DNA of 9,746 nucleotides from the NCBI GenBank assembly GCA_003647385.1, contig QMMT01000044.1:1-9746 (forward strand). The letters are read 5' to 3'. Of the stretch, positions 6,714 through 9,746 are shown in pieces (the stretch's first letter is position 1; each line of letters opens with the position of its first letter). The notes beneath the pieces were generated by a model, which saw only the letters and a list, made by a program, of their open reading frames with translations, did no database searches and was not told where the DNA came from. The translations under genes and the position numbers were made by a program. Origin of the DNA: Deltaproteobacteria bacterium. Lineage in GTDB: Bacteria > Desulfobacterota > Desulfobacteria > Desulfobacterales > Desulfobacteraceae.

Positions 6714-7559
6714 ATGGAAAACCCCTATCTACCGTATCCGGTTCGCATTGATGATATTGAAATTGCAACGGAAGACAAATCGTTAAAAACATTCAAATTC
6801 GTTTTTCTCAATCCGGAAGATGAAGACAAATTTTCATATCATGCTGGACAGTTTGCAGAATTATCCATTCCTGGTGTGGGAGAAATTCCTATTGGAATTG
6901 CATCCTCCCCTGTCGAAAAAGGATTTGTCAAGTTTACTGTATTCAAGACCGGTGTTGTTACAGCCCACCTTCATAATATGAAAGTGGGAGATATTATGGG
7001 AATCAGGGGACCATTGGGTAATTGGTATCCCTGGGATAAACTTGAGAACAAAAATGTGGTCATCATCGGTGGCGGATTTGCATTTACAACTTTGAGATCA
7101 TCCATTATTTATATGCTTGACCCCGCCAATCGATCTAAATTTAAAAATATTGATGTGGTCTATGGTGCCAGGTCTCCAGGCATGCTTCTTTACAGAGAGG
7201 AACTTTTTGAGTGGGAAAAAAGAGATGACATCAATATGCATATTACGGTTGACGGAACCGATGATCCGGATTGGAAATATCATACAGGATTTGTCCCAAC
7301 AATTGTTGAACAGAATGCGCCTAAGGCTGATGAAGATACCTATGCCATTATCTGCGGGCCACCGATAATGATTAAATTCACTCAACCATCTCTGACCCAG
7401 CTTGGGTATAAGGAGCACCAGATTATCATGTCTCTTGAAAACAGAATGAAATGTGGAATCGGAATGTGCGGCAGATGCAATATAGGTAAGGAACTTGTTT
7501 GCAAAGACGGCCCAGTCTTTACTCTTGAACAAATTAACCAAACACCGAAAGAATATTAA
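6714..7559 (+). CDS. flxA: FAD/NAD(P)H-dependent oxidoreductase subunit, FlxA (AsrB/HydG-like)
   Basis: The predicted 281-residue flavoprotein would oxidise NAD(P)H and feed electrons to the Flx iron-sulfur subunits. The N-terminal FAD-binding barrel (about 1-105) includes HAGQFAELSIPG (43-54) and IGIASSP (60-66), the counterpart of the flavin motif usually read as SISSSP. The nucleotide-binding domain starts at NVVIIGGGFAFTTLRS (114-129) and ends with CGPPIMI (214-220). A C-terminal 2Fe-2S site of the dihydroorotate dehydrogenase electron-transfer type is intact: Cys247-x4-Cys252-x2-Cys255-x7-Cys263. An excellent AAGGAGG at 6701-6707 precedes the ATG. It is the last gene of the hdr-flx cluster; no hydrogenase gene is present, so a pyridine nucleotide is the most likely electron donor. 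The cofactor preference (NADH or NADPH) cannot be read from the sequence. Confidence 0.88.
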   Translation: MENPYLPYPVRIDDIEIATEDKSLKTFKFVFLNPEDEDKFSYHAGQFAELSIPGVGEIPIGIASSPVEKGFVKFTVFKTGVVTAHLHNMKVGDIMGIRGPLGNWYPWDKLENKNVVIIGGGFAFTTLRSSIIYMLDPANRSKFKNIDVVYGARSPGMLLYREELFEWEKRDDINMHITVDGTDDPDWKYHTGFVPTIVEQNAPKADEDTYAIICGPPIMIKFTQPSLTQLGYKEHQIIMSLENRMKCGIGMCGRCNIGKELVCKDGPVFTLEQINQTPKEY

Positions 7560-7576
7560 TTCGGGTTTATTTTATA

Positions 7577-7606
7577 TTGACAAGTAACCATTGCTTAAGA
7601 TATGTT
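7577..7606 (+). promoter_or_regulatory. Predicted sigma-70 promoter of dsrC
   Basis: A perfect -35 box TTGACA at 7577-7582 is followed after 18 bases by a partial -10 box TATGTT at 7601-7606 (four of six matches). It lies in the 123-base gap between flxA and dsrC, the only sizeable gap on this strand before the terminator. That gap and the terminator after dsrC suggest dsrC can be transcribed on its own. The untranslated leader would be about 70 bases. Confidence 0.5.
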
Positions 7607-7668
7607 TAGTTTCCAAATATTGAAGCTAAGGCGGTATGTCTTAAACGAATAGAAAACAACACTTTAAT

Positions 7669-7674
7669 GGAGGT
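7669..7674 (+). promoter_or_regulatory. Strong ribosome binding site of dsrC
   Basis: GGAGGT lies eight bases before the ATG at 7683. This near-perfect Shine-Dalgarno fits the very high expression known for DsrC in sulfate reducers. Confidence 0.75.
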
Positions 7675-7682
7675 AATTTTAA

Positions 7683-8000
7683 ATGGCAACAGTCGAATTT
7701 AACGGAAACGCTTTCGAAATAGATGAAGATGGATTTCTTCTTGATTACAATACATATTCTACCGATTGGGTTGATTATGTAAAAGGTCAGGAAGGAATTG
7801 AAGAACTTACCGACGAACATTGGACGCTGGTAAAAGTCCTTCAGGACTACTATGAAAAAAATGGTATTGCACCAATGGTTCGTGTTCTTTCCAAGCTGAC
7901 CAAATTTAAACTCAAACACATCTATGAGCTTTTTCCTTCAGGACCTGGAAAAGGGGCATGTAAAATGGCTGGTCTTCCAAAACCCACTGGATGTGTATAG
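7683..8000 (+). CDS. dsrC: DsrC, sulfur-carrier protein of dissimilatory sulfite reductase
   Basis: DsrC is a small cytoplasmic protein that carries sulfur as a trisulfide between two cysteines made by DsrAB, and is then reduced again by membrane (DsrMKJOP) or possibly soluble Hdr-type complexes. The 105-residue product has the normal family length and the diagnostic C-terminal arm: KMAGLPKPTGCV with the penultimate Cys104 (CysA) and, 11 residues earlier, Cys93 in GPGKGACK (CysB). Both redox cysteines are present, which separates true DsrC from TusE and from RspA-like paralogues lacking one cysteine. The fold core is recognisable (ELTDEHW, YYEKNGIAPMVRVLSK). It has its own promoter-like sequence, a strong Shine-Dalgarno and a strong terminator, and lies 123 bases after flxA. 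The proximity to an Hdr-Flx cluster supports the idea that DsrC is the substrate of that complex, but does not prove it. Confidence 0.96.
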   Translation: MATVEFNGNAFEIDEDGFLLDYNTYSTDWVDYVKGQEGIEELTDEHWTLVKVLQDYYEKNGIAPMVRVLSKLTKFKLKHIYELFPSGPGKGACKMAGLPKPTGCV

Positions 8001-8034
8001 TAAAACCAATATTCGATATTTTTGATTAGTTTTT

Positions 8035-8068
8035 AAAGGCTCTGCATGAAAAATGCAGAGCCTTTTTA
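8035..8068 (+). terminator. Intrinsic terminator after dsrC
   Basis: A perfect 13-bp stem pairs 8035-8047 with 8053-8065 around the loop GAAAA at 8048-8052; the 3' arm runs into a T tract ending at 8067. The 5' arm core is GGCTCTGCAT. This is a textbook rho-independent terminator, 34 bases after the dsrC stop. It ends 20 bases before the ATG of the next gene, so any promoter for that gene must be read-through or lie within this stretch. Confidence 0.93.
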
Positions 8069-8077
8069 TATTCTTCC

Positions 8078-8082
8078 AGGAG
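8078..8082 (+). promoter_or_regulatory. Ribosome binding site fixing the start of the siroheme decarboxylase gene
   Basis: AGGAG ends six bases before the ATG at 8089. The in-frame ATG at 8053 would begin inside the terminator hairpin, has no Shine-Dalgarno and adds a non-homologous leader, so it is rejected as the start. Confidence 0.75.
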
Positions 8083-8088
8083 TTAAGT

Positions 8089-8544
8089 ATGTTGGTGATT
8101 AATGATAAAAACAAAAAAATTCTTAACAATATCCAAGTTGATTTCCCTATAGGTGCCAGACCCTATAAGATTCTTGCCGAAAAACTGGGACTTCATGAAG
8201 ATGAGTTGATTAAACGGATCAATGAAATGAAGGAAGACATGCTGATCAGGCGTATTGGCGGCAACTTCAGTCCGGACAAACTTGGCTATCATTCAACCCT
8301 TTGCGCTGCCAGGGTACCTGAAGATAAAATTGGGCTGTTTACAAAAACAGTTAATGGCTTTTCAGGTGTAACGCACAATTACAAACGGGACCATGAATTC
8401 AATATCTGGTTCACATTTATTGCTCCTTCTGTCGAAATTATTAAAAACAGCCTTAAGCAAATACAAAATATTACAGGTGTTAACACCATATTGAACCTGC
8501 CGGCAACAAAAGTGTTTAAAATCAGTGCCAATTTTAAATTATGA
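8089..8544 (+). CDS. Siroheme decarboxylase subunit (AhbA/AhbB family, Lrp/AsnC-like fold)
   Basis: AhbA and AhbB together remove two acetate carboxylates of siroheme to give 12,18-didecarboxysiroheme in the alternative heme pathway of sulfate reducers and archaea. The 151-residue protein has an Lrp-like helix-turn-helix N-terminus (NDKNKKILNNIQ; ILAEKLGLHEDELIKRI) and the family hallmark strings FPIGARPY, MLIRRIGGNF, KLGYHSTLCAARVPED, VTHNYKRDHEFNIWFT and a C-terminal LPATKVFKI. The VTHNY-x-R-x4-N-x-WFT stretch marks siroheme decarboxylases and is not typical of Lrp regulators. I cannot say with confidence whether it is AhbA or AhbB; no partner is visible here, so the other subunit should be elsewhere. 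Its stop overlaps the start of the next gene (ATGA). Automatic annotation might call it an AsnC-family transcription regulator. Confidence 0.85.
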   Translation: MLVINDKNKKILNNIQVDFPIGARPYKILAEKLGLHEDELIKRINEMKEDMLIRRIGGNFSPDKLGYHSTLCAARVPEDKIGLFTKTVNGFSGVTHNYKRDHEFNIWFTFIAPSVEIIKNSLKQIQNITGVNTILNLPATKVFKISANFKL

Positions 8545-9350
8545 AACCTGTTAAAGTAGCGCTTGTAGTTCAAAATTGTATTGCCGGTAAATTTGAAAAA
8601 AATTTTGAGGTTAGTTGTCAATTTATATCAGCAGCTGCTCAAAAAGGTGCAAAAATTATTGTTTTTCCTGAAATGAACCTGACCGGTTATGTTGCAGGAA
8701 AAGATATCATTTCTATTTCAAAATCCCTGGATAAAGAAACGACAGACCCTTTTTCAAACTTAGCCAAAGACTTAAATATAGCTATATTAGTGGGACTTGC
8801 GGAAAAAACGCACAAAAAAAATATATATGCATCCCACCTGGTCTTTTACCCTGACGGATCATTTGATGTCTATAGAAAAATTCATACCTCTCCTTTTGAA
8901 AAAAAATATTTTACAGCAGGAAATAATATTACGATATTTAAATCACAAGGGCTTAAGTTTGGTGTCCAACTTTGCTATGATGCTCACTTTCCTGAATTGT
9001 CACTGGCCATGGCATTAAAGAAAACAGATATAATTTTCATTCCCCATGCATCGCCAAGGGGTAATTCCCAGAAAAAATATAATTCCTGGATGCGTCACTT
9101 AAGATCCAGAGCATTTGACAACGGTCTTTATATTGCCGCTTGCAATCAAACCGGAAATAATTCCAAGGGACTTTCATTTCCAGGAATATGTTTGTTAATT
9201 GGTCCGGATGGGAATGTCATTTATAAATCTATCAACAATACAGAAGGATTACATATTATCGATATTGATAAAACAGTGCTGGAACAGGTCAGATCTCATA
9301 AAATGAGATATTTTTTACCAAACAGACGCAGTGATCTGTTTAAATTTTAA
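8541..9350 (+). CDS. Carbon-nitrogen hydrolase (nitrilase superfamily amidohydrolase)
   Basis: This 269-residue cytoplasmic enzyme should hydrolyse a non-peptide C-N bond in a small amide or carbamoyl compound; the substrate is not readable. The Glu-Lys-Cys catalytic triad of the superfamily is intact: Glu44 in VFPEMNLTGY, Lys113 in YRKIHTSPFE, and Cys145 in GVQLCYDAHFPE. The following HASPRG (169-174), WMRHLRSRAFDNGLYIAACNQ (183-202) and the C-terminal IIDIDKTVLEQVR also fit the family, and the length is normal. The ATG overlaps the stop of the siroheme decarboxylase gene by four bases, implying translational coupling and one transcript. The weak own Shine-Dalgarno is consistent with coupling. 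It could be close to N-carbamoylputrescine amidase or omega-amidase-like members, but no subgroup can be fixed. It ends six bases from the convergent mlaA. Confidence 0.88.
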   Translation: MKPVKVALVVQNCIAGKFEKNFEVSCQFISAAAQKGAKIIVFPEMNLTGYVAGKDIISISKSLDKETTDPFSNLAKDLNIAILVGLAEKTHKKNIYASHLVFYPDGSFDVYRKIHTSPFEKKYFTAGNNITIFKSQGLKFGVQLCYDAHFPELSLAMALKKTDIIFIPHASPRGNSQKKYNSWMRHLRSRAFDNGLYIAACNQTGNNSKGLSFPGICLLIGPDGNVIYKSINNTEGLHIIDIDKTVLEQVRSHKMRYFLPNRRSDLFKF

Positions 9351-9356
9351 GGTTTC

Positions 9357-9746
9357 TTAATCTTTTAATTTTTCTTTCCGGTATTGTATATACGCATCCC
9401 GTAAAGCGATATAAGGATCAATTGCTGCTTCCTTAAGTGCTTCATAATCCCCAAGTCGAAACGACATCGCATTAATAGAGTCATAGGAATAAACCGCTAA
9501 AGATAACTCCCAGGGTTCTAAATAATTGACGGGTCTTAAAAAATAGTCACCCGCACGTCCCACAGCATCCCTGAGTGTCGACGGACCCAATATAGGAAGT
9601 ACCAGATAAAATCCATTGCCAATGGAATAAGTTCCAAAGGTTAACCCCAGATCTTCATCGGATGTATGAAGGTCAAATTTATTTTGAGCTATCTGACCAA
9701 ATCCAAGGACTCCAACAAAGGAGTTAATTAAAAATATTTCTATTTC
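9357..9746 (-). CDS. mlaA: MlaA/VacJ outer-membrane lipoprotein, C-terminal part (partial)
   Basis: MlaA is the outer-membrane lipoprotein of the Mla system, which removes misplaced phospholipids from the outer leaflet and passes them to MlaC and the MlaFEDB transporter. Reading leftwards from the edge gives 129 residues, starting EIEIFLINSFVGVLGF and including the family core DEDLGLTFGTYSIGNG, FYLVLPILGPSTLRDAVGR and GDYFLRPVNYLEPWE. These match the MlaA motif in which a GPSTLRD loop follows a G-x-YLVLP strand. The signal peptide, lipobox and roughly the first half lie beyond the right edge. After residue FLRPVNYL the tail ends YIQYRKEKLKD and TAA at 9357-9359. The gene is convergent with the nitrilase-family gene and shows the outer membrane of a Gram-negative host. 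The rest of an mla operon cannot be seen. Confidence 0.9.
   Translation of the reverse strand, partial: EIEIFLINSFVGVLGFGQIAQNKFDLHTSDEDLGLTFGTYSIGNGFYLVLPILGPSTLRDAVGRAGDYFLRPVNYLEPWELSLAVYSYDSINAMSFRLGDYEALKEAAIDPYIALRDAYIQYRKEKLKD

Noticed and set aside
7098..7541. 147-codon open frame on the minus strand inside flxA
   Set aside because: It is antisense to a well-supported gene, has no recognisable domain or ribosome binding site, and its residues look like a reverse-frame translation.
8008..8020. Small hairpin AATAT-TCG-ATATT after dsrC
   Set aside because: The stem is five A-T pairs with no GC and is not followed by a proper T tract; the strong terminator at 8035-8068 explains transcript ending.
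8053..8088. Longer N-terminus of the siroheme decarboxylase starting at ATG 8053
   Set aside because: That ATG lies in the 3' arm of the dsrC terminator and has no Shine-Dalgarno, whereas ATG 8089 has AGGAG at the right distance.
9345..9375. Terminator between the convergent nitrilase-family gene and mlaA
   Set aside because: Only six bases separate the stops. The region is AT-rich, with no GC-containing stem that I can find on either strand.

Overview
The window looks like a chromosomal piece of an AT-rich, anaerobic, sulfate-reducing deltaproteobacterium, most likely a member of the Desulfobacteraceae/Desulfobacterota. That placement is an inference from gene content: an intact DsrC, an Hdr-Flx flavin-based electron-transfer cluster, a siroheme decarboxylase of the alternative heme pathway, an outer-membrane MlaA lipoprotein, and UGA-encoded selenocysteine.

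Positions 61-7559 hold one co-directional cluster: hdrB, hdrA, mvhD/flxD, an FrhB-like iron-sulfur protein (flxC-like), an AsrA/HydB-like iron-sulfur protein (flxB-like) and a flavin/NAD(P)H oxidoreductase (flxA). Most of these genes have a clear ribosome binding site, and the gaps are short. Two of them, hdrA and mvhD, are interrupted by an in-frame TGA exactly where the families have a conserved cysteine. The reading frame continues after each TGA with fully conserved family sequence. Each TGA is followed, at the same 22-nt distance, by the apical loop of a bacterial SECIS-like hairpin. Reading straight through gives a 1040-residue HdrA with Sec60 and a 141-residue MvhD with Sec67. A gene caller using TGA as a stop would split or truncate both. 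HdrA is also architecturally unusual: it carries two flavoprotein halves around an HdrA-type N-terminal domain that sits in the middle.

Positions 7560-8068 are a separate monocistronic unit: a likely promoter, dsrC with both C-terminal redox cysteines, and a strong intrinsic terminator. DsrC is the sulfur carrier of dissimilatory sulfite reduction, and its trisulfide/disulfide form has been proposed as the substrate of the Hdr part of Hdr-Flx complexes in sulfate reducers. The layout therefore suggests a cytoplasmic electron circuit: NAD(P)H to FlxA, through the FlxB/FlxC iron-sulfur proteins and selenoprotein MvhD to selenoprotein HdrA, whose FAD could bifurcate electrons between a low-potential ferredoxin and HdrB acting on a disulfide such as DsrC.

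Positions 8089-9350 hold a two-gene unit with a 4-base overlap: a siroheme decarboxylase (AhbA/AhbB family) and a nitrilase-superfamily amidohydrolase. From 9357 to the right edge, on the minus strand and convergent, lies the C-terminal part of an MlaA/VacJ lipoprotein gene. The usual partner hdrC is not in the window and is probably just left of it. I see no tRNA, rRNA, CRISPR array or insertion sequence.
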